A stretch of DNA of 25,347 nucleotides from CAYXDR01 sp046498185 (GTDB lineage: Bacteria; Desulfobacterota; DSM-4660; Desulfatiglandales; Desulfatiglandaceae). The stretch spans positions 1 to 25,347 of the forward strand of contig JAWOBE010000206.1 of assembly GCA_046498185.1 (NCBI GenBank), read 5' to 3'. Position 1 is the stretch's first letter. Every line of letters begins with the position of its first letter. Shown piece by piece: positions 15,310 to 22,671 of the stretch. The translations under genes were made by a program, and so were the position numbers. The notes beneath the pieces are model-generated. The model had not been told where the DNA came from, did not search any database, and worked only from the letters and a program-made list of their open reading frames with translations.

Positions 15310-17039
15310 CAGACCACCCGCTTGAACATTTTTTCAATTTCCCTGAACGTGACAAGCTTAAAAACCGGGCGGCCGTGGGGACAGTTTCCCGGAATCGCGG
15401 CACCCCGGAGCCGTGAAACAAGGGCTGAAATTTCGGAGTCAGTGATGCGGTCCCGGGCTTTTATTGCGCCATGGCAAGCCATTGAAGCTATTGCAGCTTC
15501 GAAAATTTTTTCTTCGTCAAAACCAACCTCATCCACAGAAGCAATCAAATCCGGTATAAACTCCCGCCAATCCGCCTGCTGAAGCATTAATGGGACCGCC
15601 CTTAAAATGTATGTATTTCCACCAAAATGCTCTAGCTCAACACCGAGTTTCTGCAGAATGTCGGCCTTTTGATCCAGAATCCTTTTCTCCGAGCCTGACA
15701 GCTCGAACTGTAGGGGCAGCAATAATGCCTGGACTTGGATTCCCGAATCTTGAACCTGCCTTTTCAATTCTTCATACAATATTCGCTCGTGTGCAGCGTG
15801 CTGATCGATCATCAACATGCCCTCTTCAGTCTCGCAGATCAAATAGGTTCCGCCGATGGAACCCAGGAGCCTCGGCCCACGGAAAAATGAAGTCTGCCCC
15901 GGGGGTTCTCGACCGGAAAACATATCGGAACCCTCTGGCCCATCAGGGCTTTTTTCGTATTTCCAGTCAGATTCCAAAACCTCGCGGTCTGCATGAAACG
16001 GCTCTATACGACCTCCGCCCGCTGGATAAAGATCTTCAGGGATAGAATAAAAAGACTTCCCGAGGCATTTTCCCACCGTGGAGACTAAGGCTTGGAAAAC
16101 AGCGTTCCCGTCATTAAAACGGAGTTCCTGTTTTGTCGGATGAACGTTCACATCAACCAACCCCGGCTCCAAATCGATGAAGACAGCAGCCTGCGGATAT
16201 GTACCCTTCATCAGCCGTTCGCGATAACCTTCAAGCAGCGCCTTTGTAAGAAGCCTGTCACGGATATACCTTCTGTTTACATACATAAAAAGCCTGTCGG
16301 CCCGGGACCGGGAAAATTCTCCAGGTGCGACGAACACCTGGACGGTAAAACCTTCGAACCGCTCCTCTGCATGCAACATGGATTCCGCGGTTTCACGGCC
16401 CATGAGCAAAACAAACCTGGGAACAACGTCCGACGACGGCGGCGCATTTATGATCTCCCGCTCACGTTCCTGGTACCTGAAAAAAACATCTGTAAAGGCA
16501 GGAAGCATCCGGCTTACCGTTTCCGCCACGTGCCCGGTTTCCGTTTTCGCCGCCCGCAGAAATTTTCGACGTGCAGGCATATTAAAAAAAAGATCCCTGA
16601 CTTCGATGATCGTGCCTTCGGGAGTTCCAGTCTCCTCGATACTGTCCAGCCTGCCTCCGGAAATGGACAGACGGTGTCCCCCCAGCTCCCCGGAACGCCT
16701 GCTGGTGATCGTCATCCTGGAAACCGCCGCAATACTCGGGAGAGCCTCCCCCCTGAACCCTAATGAACGAATTGAAAACAGATCATCGGCCGATCTGATT
16801 TTGCTCGTTGCGTGCCTTTCGATGGACAGCAGCAGGTCGTCTCGGCCCATTCCCAGGCCGTTGTCGACCACCCGGATCACCCTTCTGCCGCCTGACTCCG
16901 TCCGGATGGAAACCCTGTCGGCCCCGGCGTCCAGGCTGTTGTCGATAAGTTCACGCACTATCGAGGCCGGTCTGTCCACCACCTCACCGGCGGCGATCTG
17001 GCAGGCCACAGCTTCAGGTAATATTCTTATTCTATTCAT
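15309..17039 (-). CDS. mutL: DNA mismatch repair protein MutL (with endonuclease-type C-terminus)
   Basis: A GHKL ATPase that couples MutS mismatch recognition to strand incision. The 576 residues show the N-terminal ILPEAVACQIAAGEVVDRPA, ELIDNSLDAGA and DNGLGMGRDDL, ERHATSKI and GFRGEALPSI (ATP-binding motifs). The C-terminal domain carries DQHAAHERILYEE at 412-424, ACHGAIKA with Cys522 and GNCPHGRPVF at 552-560. These are the metal-binding motifs of MutL proteins with latent nicking activity, as in organisms lacking MutH. The start ATG at 17037-17039 has no visible Shine-Dalgarno sequence: the preceding DNA is the AT-rich tail of the phosphatidyltransferase gene, whose stop is 10 bases upstream. 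Translation may therefore depend on coupling to that gene. Confidence 0.97.
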   Translation of the reverse strand: MNRIRILPEAVACQIAAGEVVDRPASIVRELIDNSLDAGADRVSIRTESGGRRVIRVVDNGLGMGRDDLLLSIERHATSKIRSADDLFSIRSLGFRGEALPSIAAVSRMTITSRRSGELGGHRLSISGGRLDSIEETGTPEGTIIEVRDLFFNMPARRKFLRAAKTETGHVAETVSRMLPAFTDVFFRYQEREREIINAPPSSDVVPRFVLLMGRETAESMLHAEERFEGFTVQVFVAPGEFSRSRADRLFMYVNRRYIRDRLLTKALLEGYRERLMKGTYPQAAVFIDLEPGLVDVNVHPTKQELRFNDGNAVFQALVSTVGKCLGKSFYSIPEDLYPAGGGRIEPFHADREVLESDWKYEKSPDGPEGSDMFSGREPPGQTSFFRGPRLLGSIGGTYLICETEEGMLMIDQHAAHERILYEELKRQVQDSGIQVQALLLPLQFELSGSEKRILDQKADILQKLGVELEHFGGNTYILRAVPLMLQQADWREFIPDLIASVDEVGFDEEKIFEAAIASMACHGAIKARDRITDSEISALVSRLRGAAIPGNCPHGRPVFKLVTFREIEKMFKRVV

Positions 17040-17049
17040 ATCAATATTA

Positions 17050-18354
17050 CTATTTTTTAATATATGATGAAATCATTTTACTATTTATTATTATATAAAT
17101 TAAAAATGAGATTAAAAGAAAGGCTCCTAGCAATTTTGCACTATTAAATTTAATAACATAAGCCAAAATAAAAGCTATTATAAATCCTCCAATTATTACT
17201 ACGATTCTTGGCAAATTAGGAATAATTAATCGACCAAAATGAATAAATCTAATATGACTAATCAACAGAAGGCCTAAAAACACAATTACAATCGATATTA
17301 TCCATAATTTTTGCCAAAATAAGCACGCCCCAAGCGCAACCATTGCACCTGCCGGACTTGGCAAACCTTTGAAAAATCCAGGCGGAAGGGAAGAATCGTG
17401 TTTGTCAACGGCCAGGAAGCGCCACAAACGAAAAGCGATCGCAAAGAAATAAAGTGCGCCGACGAGCCCTGCAGTGGTGCTCATTGAGCCCTTGAGAAAA
17501 ATCATCGTAGCAGGGCAAAGTCCGAAACTCACCATATCCGCGATGTCGTCGAGCCAAGGACCGACCTTGGTTCCACCATGTTTTTCGGCCATACGACCAT
17601 CGAACAAATCGAATATCTGCCCGGCCAAAATTGCTATGGCGGTGTAGACATACATCCCATTAAGCACCAGGATCATTCCGATGCTCCCGCACAAAAGATT
17701 CAGGATAGAAAGGATATCCGCATAATATCTGTTTGGAATACTCTTGAAGACTATAGAAGCAATAGACATTATTATGCAGAGTTGCAGCATTTGATTAGAG
17801 ATGTCCGGTATTTTTATGTCATCTTTTAAAATCGCACAATATATTATAAGAAAAAAACATAAAACGGCTTTTATTTTACCAAAATTATTTGCCGCAACGG
17901 AAAATTTCGTGAATTTTTTAATGATATACCTTACAAGAAACTGCCCGCTCGCTTCTATCAGGATAAGCAACCATACGGTTTCAACATTGAGGCGGCCTTC
18001 ATAAGCGAAAAAAAGCATCGGTGGCAGGTAGGTTAACTTGTCGCAAAAAGGGTCTATTTGTTCCCCAAACTGTGTAACCAGATCGCATTTTCGCGCAACC
18101 AGCCCGTCAACTCCGTCGAGAACAGCGGAAATAGTAAAAAGCAGAATCCCTAAAGTATATTGCTCGCTCACAAAGTATAGGAAGGTGCCCGCGAGGCCGA
18201 TAAAAACTCTCCAAATGCAGATAGCATTTGGATGATAATACCATCTGCTTCCAATATATGCCTTGCCTCTTTCCGTATTAAGGACTAACACAAATCCAAA
18301 ATACATCAATATGGAAATGAACAAAGAAAATAAAATTGAAAAATATGTTTCCAG
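17050..18354 (-). CDS. Tandem (double-domain) CDP-alcohol phosphatidyltransferase
   Basis: An integral membrane enzyme of phospholipid-head-group transfer type, about 434 residues with many hydrophobic helices. It contains two CDP-alcohol phosphatidyltransferase domains. Domain 1 has the perfect signature DGVDGLVARKCDLVTQFG...D...D at about 80-105. Domain 2 has DLFDGRMAEKHGGTKVGPWLD and a second D, at about 249-273, with Ala-Glu in place of Ala-Arg and one residue fewer before the Gly; the LADVVSFG-like tail (IADMVSFGLCPATM) and FFKGLPSPAGAMVA resemble phosphatidylserine synthase. I chose CTG at 18352-18354: AGGAG at 18362-18366 stands seven bases upstream, the frame is open only from there, and the added residues complete the first helix. 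TTG 18324 and ATG 18306 are alternatives. The gene is notably AT-rich. Product specificity is inferred, not shown. Confidence 0.85.
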   Translation of the reverse strand: METYFSILFSLFISILMYFGFVLVLNTERGKAYIGSRWYYHPNAICIWRVFIGLAGTFLYFVSEQYTLGILLFTISAVLDGVDGLVARKCDLVTQFGEQIDPFCDKLTYLPPMLFFAYEGRLNVETVWLLILIEASGQFLVRYIIKKFTKFSVAANNFGKIKAVLCFFLIIYCAILKDDIKIPDISNQMLQLCIIMSIASIVFKSIPNRYYADILSILNLLCGSIGMILVLNGMYVYTAIAILAGQIFDLFDGRMAEKHGGTKVGPWLDDIADMVSFGLCPATMIFLKGSMSTTAGLVGALYFFAIAFRLWRFLAVDKHDSSLPPGFFKGLPSPAGAMVALGACLFWQKLWIISIVIVFLGLLLISHIRFIHFGRLIIPNLPRIVVIIGGFIIAFILAYVIKFNSAKLLGAFLLISFLIYIIINSKMISSYIKK

Positions 18355-18423
18355 TTTCTATCTCCTAAAAAAAGTAAAAATTGAAATGAATTTAAACATT
18401 TTTTTCGCCTAAATCGCCAAAAT

Positions 18424-18452
18424 TTTTTAAAAAAACGGCTCGTTTCAAGCCG
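18424..18452 (-). terminator. Intrinsic terminator upstream of the phosphatidyltransferase gene
   Basis: On the minus strand CGGCTT pairs with GAGCCG across the loop GAAAC and is followed by seven T (plus-strand A-run 18429-18435). It points leftwards, the same way as the downstream phosphatidyltransferase gene. No gene on this strand lies above it up to radC, which is on the other strand. Confidence 0.6.
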
Positions 18453-18574
18453 GTCTCCTAAACATGCCCAACTTGGCGCATCACATAGGAACCATGTTGA
18501 GTAATGGTCGTAAAAAATGAAACCCTAATGGCCTGAATATTCTCTTTCAAATTATTTATATCCGGCCAACCAAT
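18424..18574 (-). ncRNA. Candidate small RNA or attenuated leader
   Basis: On the minus strand TTGGCA (plus positions 18603-18608), 16 bases, then TATATT (18581-18586) form a reasonable promoter predicting a start near 18574. The transcript would end about 150 bases later at the hairpin and T-run at 18424-18452. Only very short open frames are contained. It could be a small RNA, or a leader that controls read-through into the phosphatidyltransferase gene. I recognise no Rfam-like structure. Confidence 0.3.
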
Positions 18575-18839
18575 TCAAAAAATATATAATACCTTCTTAT
18601 AATGCCAAAAGAGAAGACGATTTTCAAGATCACCGAGCCACCATCAAGACGCCTCCACACAGTTATATGCTTCCATTTTCGCCTAAAGGTTGATATATAT
18701 CATTTTCCCTCCCTTCAGGCGACCGCCTTATTTTCTATACCGGATTTCGCTTCCGATCCCGATACTTTTACGGTGTGCAGGTGTGTGTTCTAATCTTTTC
18801 ACGGGATCGCAGGCGGCTATGAAGCGGAGGTACCGTTAA
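18453..18839. other. AT-rich intergenic region before radC
   Basis: About 485 bases (18355-18839) separate the phosphatidyltransferase start from radC. Apart from the terminator and promoter-like site described separately, I see a 63-codon plus-strand frame at 18602-18793 (MPKEKTIFKITEPPSRRLH) without Shine-Dalgarno or family likeness, which I do not call as a gene. On the minus strand, short frames of 6-10 codons sit behind GGGAGGG near 18710. A GATCCCGATAC stretch near 18757 resembles the hexamer repeat at 4954-5034. Confidence 0.4.
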
Positions 18840-19565
18840 ATGGCTGAAGGCACGAACCGGGGAAACGGTCACCGGAATCGGCTCAGGACAAGATTTCTTT
18901 CTGCGGGGCTCGAGCGGTTTTCTGACGAAGAAGTCGTGGAATTCCTTCTATCGTTGGGAACCCCGAGAAAAGACGTAAAGCTTCCCGCCAGAGAGGCGCT
19001 CACACGCTTTAAAAGTATTTCCGGAGTGCTTTCCGCCTCGTTGACAGAATTGACCGAAATAAAAGGCATAGGAACAAAAAATGCTCTTTACCTCAAATTC
19101 GTACACGAAGTTGCGGGCCGCTATTTAAAAGACAGGGCAATTGGGAAACCTTTTTTCGGTTCCTCCAGAGATATTTTCGATTACCTTTTCCACTCCATGA
19201 GGGACCTTACCAGGGAGGTGTTCAGGGTGCTTTTCCTCAACCGGAAAAACGAACTTATCGGAGATGAAGATCTTTTCCTGGGAACACTTACCGGCAGTGC
19301 GGTTTATCCCCGGGAAATCATGACGCATGCACTCGAGCACAACGCAGCGGCCCTGGTCTGTGTGCATAATCATCCCTCCGGGGATCCATCTCCTTCTCCG
19401 GAAGACAGGCGACTTACCAGGGATCTTGTCTGGACTGGAAAGCTTATCGGCGTCCAGTTCCTCGATCACGTCGTTATCGGACATAATACCTATTTCAGTT
19501 TTGCCGACGACGGGTTGATAAGAAAGTTCAGTACCGAATACGCCCAGCGTTTCCTGGGCTCCTGA
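18840..19565 (+). CDS. radC: RadC-family JAB/MPN-domain protein
   Basis: A conserved bacterial protein with a JAMM metalloprotease-like fold; its biochemical role is unsettled and the old DNA-repair link is doubted. The 241 residues have the N-terminal RadC helical region with a helix-hairpin-helix (ELTEIKGIGTKNALYLK, about 70-86) and the C-terminal MPN domain. The complete JAMM motif HNHPSGDPSPSPED is at 176-189, preceded by REIMTHALEHNAAALVCVHNH. The ATG at 18840 follows GGAGG about ten bases upstream. It stands alone, convergent with pdxR, with 62 bases between them and no obvious terminator. Conserved residues are intact. Confidence 0.95.
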   Translation: MAEGTNRGNGHRNRLRTRFLSAGLERFSDEEVVEFLLSLGTPRKDVKLPAREALTRFKSISGVLSASLTELTEIKGIGTKNALYLKFVHEVAGRYLKDRAIGKPFFGSSRDIFDYLFHSMRDLTREVFRVLFLNRKNELIGDEDLFLGTLTGSAVYPREIMTHALEHNAAALVCVHNHPSGDPSPSPEDRRLTRDLVWTGKLIGVQFLDHVVIGHNTYFSFADDGLIRKFSTEYAQRFLGS

Positions 19566-19627
19566 TCCGGACCCGGGGGCGCTGTCGAAATCGATATTTG
19601 AATTTGACCGGAAATCAATAGTTTAGT

Positions 19628-20890
19628 TCAATCCCCGAAAAATGCAGTGAAAACAGAATCAAGGTATGGCAGGGCCCGCCGGAAGGAGTCGTCGTCCATA
19701 TTCATAAAAGACAGTCTGAAAAAGGACCTGTATTTCGGTGAAAACGAAAACTCCTCGCCTTTGCTCCAGGGCACATAGGGAGAATCGATCGGACGGTTCG
19801 AGTGCACCCAGAGATTGTAGCCGTGTTGCGGGAGATAGACGCTCAGACCGGGATAACTGCCTATTATCGCCAACAGCCGCCGTTGCCTGTCTGCAACACG
19901 CTTCATGGTTTCGGCGATATAGGCTTCATAATCACCTCGAACAATAAACTCCATCAAAAACTTCTGAAGGATTCCCGTGCAAACCAGGTCCGAAGTGTAT
20001 TTCGTATAAACAAATTTATCGTAGAGCTCGGAGGGAACCACCATAAAACCCAGGCGCAAACCTGAAACGGTGGTCTGCGTAAGCGACTTGATGTAAATGG
20101 TACGCTGGGGGCAGATATCGACGAACCTCGGCCGGGGTTTTTCTATGAATTCACTAAGGAAATCATCCTCGATGACATAAAAGGAATGCTTTTCCGCCCT
20201 TTCAGCCACGGCTTCGAGTTTGTTCCGGCTGTAAGACACTCCAGTGGGGTTGTGTACCGCAGGCATCGTGTAGAAAAGGCTCACCTGATCGCTCAGCATG
20301 GAATCCAGAGTAGACAAGTCAGGGCCGTCTTTCTCCATCGGCACGAAATGTTTTGCCCGGAAAAGTGAAATCGCTCCGTGGTATGTTGGGTCCTCGAAAA
20401 GGATGGAATCAGAAATTCGGGCGGCGAATACCTTTGCAGTCAAATCCAGTCCCTGCTGGGCCCCCGAGACTATCAATATCCGGTCTCCCGGTAGCCTGTA
20501 AGTTTCGCCGAGCACCCGGATCAACCGTAGATCCCCTTCGACCGGGGTCGATGACAGGGCCGCGCCCCGGTCTCTATCGAACAGCCCGGAAAATATCTCT
20601 TTTGCTTTCAAATACGGGAAAAACTCTTCGGATATGTAAGATGTCCTGAAATCGAACAGATGGCCTCTCCCGTCGATTCTTACAGGAAAACGGACATATG
20701 TCCCGCTTCCGATCACGTTGTCTATAAGACCACGTTTTTTAAGCAATTCAAATGCCCTATGAACCGTAAGCTTGTTGCAGGAAAATTCCGAGGCGAGACG
20801 CCGGATCGATGGAATTTTTTCGCCCGGCTTATAATTCCCGTTTCGTATATCCCTCTCTATCCGCTCTGCAATTTCTCTAAAAAGGCTCAT
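19628..20890 (-). CDS. pdxR: PdxR-like MocR/GntR regulator with aminotransferase-fold domain
   Basis: A transcription factor that combines a GntR-type winged helix with a fold-type-I aminotransferase-like effector domain and, in relatives, senses pyridoxal 5'-phosphate to control pdxST. From ATG 20890, chosen because AGAGG stands about seven bases upstream while the ATG at 20908 lies before it, the product has 420 residues. The wHTH at about 1-65 includes YKPGEKIPSIRRLASEF and LTVHRAFELLKKRGLI. The effector domain shows HNPTG near 213-217, VIEDDFLSEF and the PLP-lysine region IKSLTQTTVSGLRLGF (Lys268). Its position divergent from pdxS-pdxT, with a palindrome between, is the known arrangement of PdxR in Gram-positive bacteria, and supports this name over a catabolic MocR. 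Confidence 0.88.
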   Translation of the reverse strand: MSLFREIAERIERDIRNGNYKPGEKIPSIRRLASEFSCNKLTVHRAFELLKKRGLIDNVIGSGTYVRFPVRIDGRGHLFDFRTSYISEEFFPYLKAKEIFSGLFDRDRGAALSSTPVEGDLRLIRVLGETYRLPGDRILIVSGAQQGLDLTAKVFAARISDSILFEDPTYHGAISLFRAKHFVPMEKDGPDLSTLDSMLSDQVSLFYTMPAVHNPTGVSYSRNKLEAVAERAEKHSFYVIEDDFLSEFIEKPRPRFVDICPQRTIYIKSLTQTTVSGLRLGFMVVPSELYDKFVYTKYTSDLVCTGILQKFLMEFIVRGDYEAYIAETMKRVADRQRRLLAIIGSYPGLSVYLPQHGYNLWVHSNRPIDSPYVPWSKGEEFSFSPKYRSFFRLSFMNMDDDSFRRALPYLDSVFTAFFGD

Positions 20891-20914
20891 AAAAATACCT
20901 CTTGACATTTTCGG

Positions 20915-20932
20915 TACACTATAGATAGTGTA
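20915..20932. promoter_or_regulatory. Palindrome between pdxR and pdxS; candidate PdxR operator
   Basis: TACACTATAGATAGTGTA is a perfect inverted repeat (7-base arms TACACTA and TAGTGTA, 4-base centre TAGA). It is 24 bases upstream of the pdxR start, in the 191-base divergent gap, and holds TATAG/TATCTA -10-like elements on either strand. MocR factors often also use direct repeats, which I could not make out clearly here. Confidence 0.5.
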
Positions 20933-21081
20933 TTACTACGATACCAGGTCGTATTAATTCTTTTGGCTGAATGTTATTAATAAATTGCCCGGTAAAAGAT
21001 ATATCACAGAGCAGGTTGAATCGCAAAAAGTCCCGTTTAACCTTGCCCGACTTCCGGGCCGAACCCAAGGGAGGTCTACCG

Positions 21082-21954
21082 ATGAACGACAGGGAAAGGA
21101 TAAACAAAGGATTTGCAGAAATGTTTAAAAACGGTGTGATAATGGACGTTACCAACCCCGAACAGGCTAAAATAGCCGAAGATGCCGGCGCATGCGCAGT
21201 CATGGCGCTCGAAAGGGTCCCTTCGGATATCCGCGCAGACAAGCAGGTGGCCCGCATGAGCGATCCGGCCATGATAGAGCGCATCATGGCCGCGGTATCC
21301 GTTCCCGTCATGGCCAAGATTCGAATAGGACACTTCATGGAGGCGGCGATCCTTGAAGCACTGGGAGTGGACTTCGTCGATGAAAGCGAGGTGCTTACCC
21401 CGGCCGACGAGGCCAACCACGTGGATAAAACCCATTTTAAGGTGCCGTTCGTATGCGGAGCGCGGAATCTCGGTGAAGGACTGCGCAGAATCCAAGAAGG
21501 CGCTGCCATGTTAAGAACAAAGGGAGAAGCCGGGACGGGAAATGTCGTTGAAGCAGTCCGCCACATGCGCACGATCAATGAAGAAATCGAGGTACTCAAA
21601 GACCTGACAGATCAGCAAATGTATCAAAAAGCCGTGGAATACCGCGTGCCGCTGGAGCTGGTTAAAGAAACCCGCAATGCCGGCCGCTTCACGGTGGTCA
21701 ATTTCGCGGCCGGAGGGATAGCAACCCCTGCAGATGCAGCTTTAATGATGGCGCTTGGAGCGGACGGAGTTTTCGTTGGAAGCGGCGTATTCAAATCCGA
21801 GCATCCTGCCAAAACTGCGAACGCAATCGTTCAATCTGTCATTCATCACGACGATCCAGCGAAACTCGCAGAGATTTCAAAGGGCCTCGGCGCAGCGATG
21901 CTCGGCTTGGAGATCAGCACACTCGAAACCGTCATGGCTGCAAGGGGTATTTGA
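21082..21954 (+). CDS. pdxS: Pyridoxal 5'-phosphate synthase, synthase subunit
   Basis: Lyase subunit of the DXP-independent PLP pathway. It condenses ribose 5-phosphate and glyceraldehyde 3-phosphate with ammonia supplied by PdxT, in a 12+12 complex. The 290 residues show Asp22 in VIMDVTNPEQAKIAEDAGA, Lys79 in PVMAKIRIGHFMEA (Schiff-base lysine) and Lys147 in MLRTKGEAGTGN, then FAAGGIATPADAALMMALGADGVFVGSG. ATG 21082 is chosen because GGGAGGT lies about eight bases upstream and family sequences start there; the frame is open further upstream but without homologous sequence. It overlaps pdxT by one base and is divergent from pdxR. Confidence 0.98.
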   Translation: MNDRERINKGFAEMFKNGVIMDVTNPEQAKIAEDAGACAVMALERVPSDIRADKQVARMSDPAMIERIMAAVSVPVMAKIRIGHFMEAAILEALGVDFVDESEVLTPADEANHVDKTHFKVPFVCGARNLGEGLRRIQEGAAMLRTKGEAGTGNVVEAVRHMRTINEEIEVLKDLTDQQMYQKAVEYRVPLELVKETRNAGRFTVVNFAAGGIATPADAALMMALGADGVFVGSGVFKSEHPAKTANAIVQSVIHHDDPAKLAEISKGLGAAMLGLEISTLETVMAARGI

Positions 21955-22511
21955 TGCCGGTCGGCCTGCTCGGTCTTCAAGGAGCGTTCAGGGATCACAT
22001 CAGGCATTTGTCGGCTTTGGGTGCAAGCTACCTCGTGGTAAAAAGGCCTGAACACCTCGAGCTGATCGATCGCCTGATCATCCCCGGCGGTGAAAGCACA
22101 GTGATGCTGAAATACCTTAAAGATTTTCTTATCGAAGAACCTCTCCGAAAACGCATTGCTGCAGGCTTGCCGGTGTGGGGAATATGTGCCGGGTGCATTA
22201 TTCTGGCCCAAACCGTCAACGGTGCACCCGGGCTTATTGGCGTGCTGCCGATCAATGCTGAAAGAAATGCATATGGCAGACAGCTGCAAAGCTCCATCGC
22301 TGAAATCAATATCCCCTTGCTTGAGCGAAAAAACTTTTATGCTTTTTTCATCCGGGCGCCGAGGCTTTTGCCCAAGGGAAATAATCTAGAAATTCATGCA
22401 GTATGCGGCCCTGACCCGGTTTTTGTCCAGAGCGGCACCGTGATGGCCACGACTTTTCACCCGGAACTGACGGAAGACCCGGTGTTTCATGAACATTTTT
22501 TGCATCTTTAA
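21954..22511 (+). CDS. pdxT: Pyridoxal 5'-phosphate synthase, glutaminase subunit
   Basis: A class I glutamine amidotransferase that releases ammonia from glutamine and channels it to PdxS. The 185 residues show VGLLGLQGAFRDHI, LIIPGGEST, WGICAGCIILA with nucleophile Cys78, AERNAYGRQ and the late TFHPELTED with His169 and Glu171 of the triad. The oxyanion-region sequence is GICAGC where GTCAGA/GTCAGL is usual, a mild variant. ATG 21954 overlaps the pdxS stop (TGATG); a TTG three bases earlier is a weaker option. It forms a two-gene operon with pdxS, followed by a long palindrome. Confidence 0.97.
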   Translation: MPVGLLGLQGAFRDHIRHLSALGASYLVVKRPEHLELIDRLIIPGGESTVMLKYLKDFLIEEPLRKRIAAGLPVWGICAGCIILAQTVNGAPGLIGVLPINAERNAYGRQLQSSIAEINIPLLERKNFYAFFIRAPRLLPKGNNLEIHAVCGPDPVFVQSGTVMATTFHPELTEDPVFHEHFLHL

Positions 22512-22542
22512 TCATGATGGTTTCGTAAGAAGTCACAAATGA

Positions 22543-22668
22543 GACGGCTATGGAAAAAGTTCAAATGCAAGGCTTGTGAATCCTGAGGAGTGAGGCGTAC
22601 TTACAGTACGCTGCAGCGACGAAGGATGAAGCGTAACGCAGCAATTGGACTTTTTACGAGGCCGTCAA
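22543..22668. repeat. Long imperfect palindrome (REP-like hairpin)
   Basis: Left arm 22554-22601 (AAAAAGTTCAAATGCAAGGC and on to GTAC) and right arm 22607-22655 (GTAC ... AATTGGACTTTTT) are near reverse complements with a few mismatches and a 5-base loop (TTACA). Outer GACGGC and GCCGTC extend the pairing. The A and T runs flanking the stem make it a possible two-way terminator between convergent pdxT and the PGPGW-protein gene. It ends in the shared motif TTACGAGGCCGTCAA at 22654-22668. It resembles dispersed palindromes I recall from deltaproteobacterial genomes. Confidence 0.8.
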
Positions 22669-22671
22669 TCA

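Noticed and set aside
16378..17067. 229-codon plus-strand frame opposite mutL
   Set aside because: Composition artefact opposite the ATPase domain of mutL; Ser/Leu/Arg-rich with no motif.
18602..18793. 63-codon plus-strand frame before radC
   Set aside because: No Shine-Dalgarno, no recognisable domain, and biased only by local AT-rich sequence; too weak to call as a gene.
18355..18840. Riboswitch in the leader of the phosphatidyltransferase gene
   Set aside because: A terminator hairpin is present but I could not recognise any known aptamer core; kept only as an unnamed small RNA or attenuator candidate.
20919..21599. 226-codon minus-strand frame opposite pdxS
   Set aside because: Ser/Thr/Met-rich low-information translation opposite highly conserved pdxS; also crosses the divergent promoter region.
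21951..21953. TTG as start of pdxT
   Set aside because: The ATG immediately after it forms the usual TGATG coupling with the pdxS stop and matches family N-termini better.
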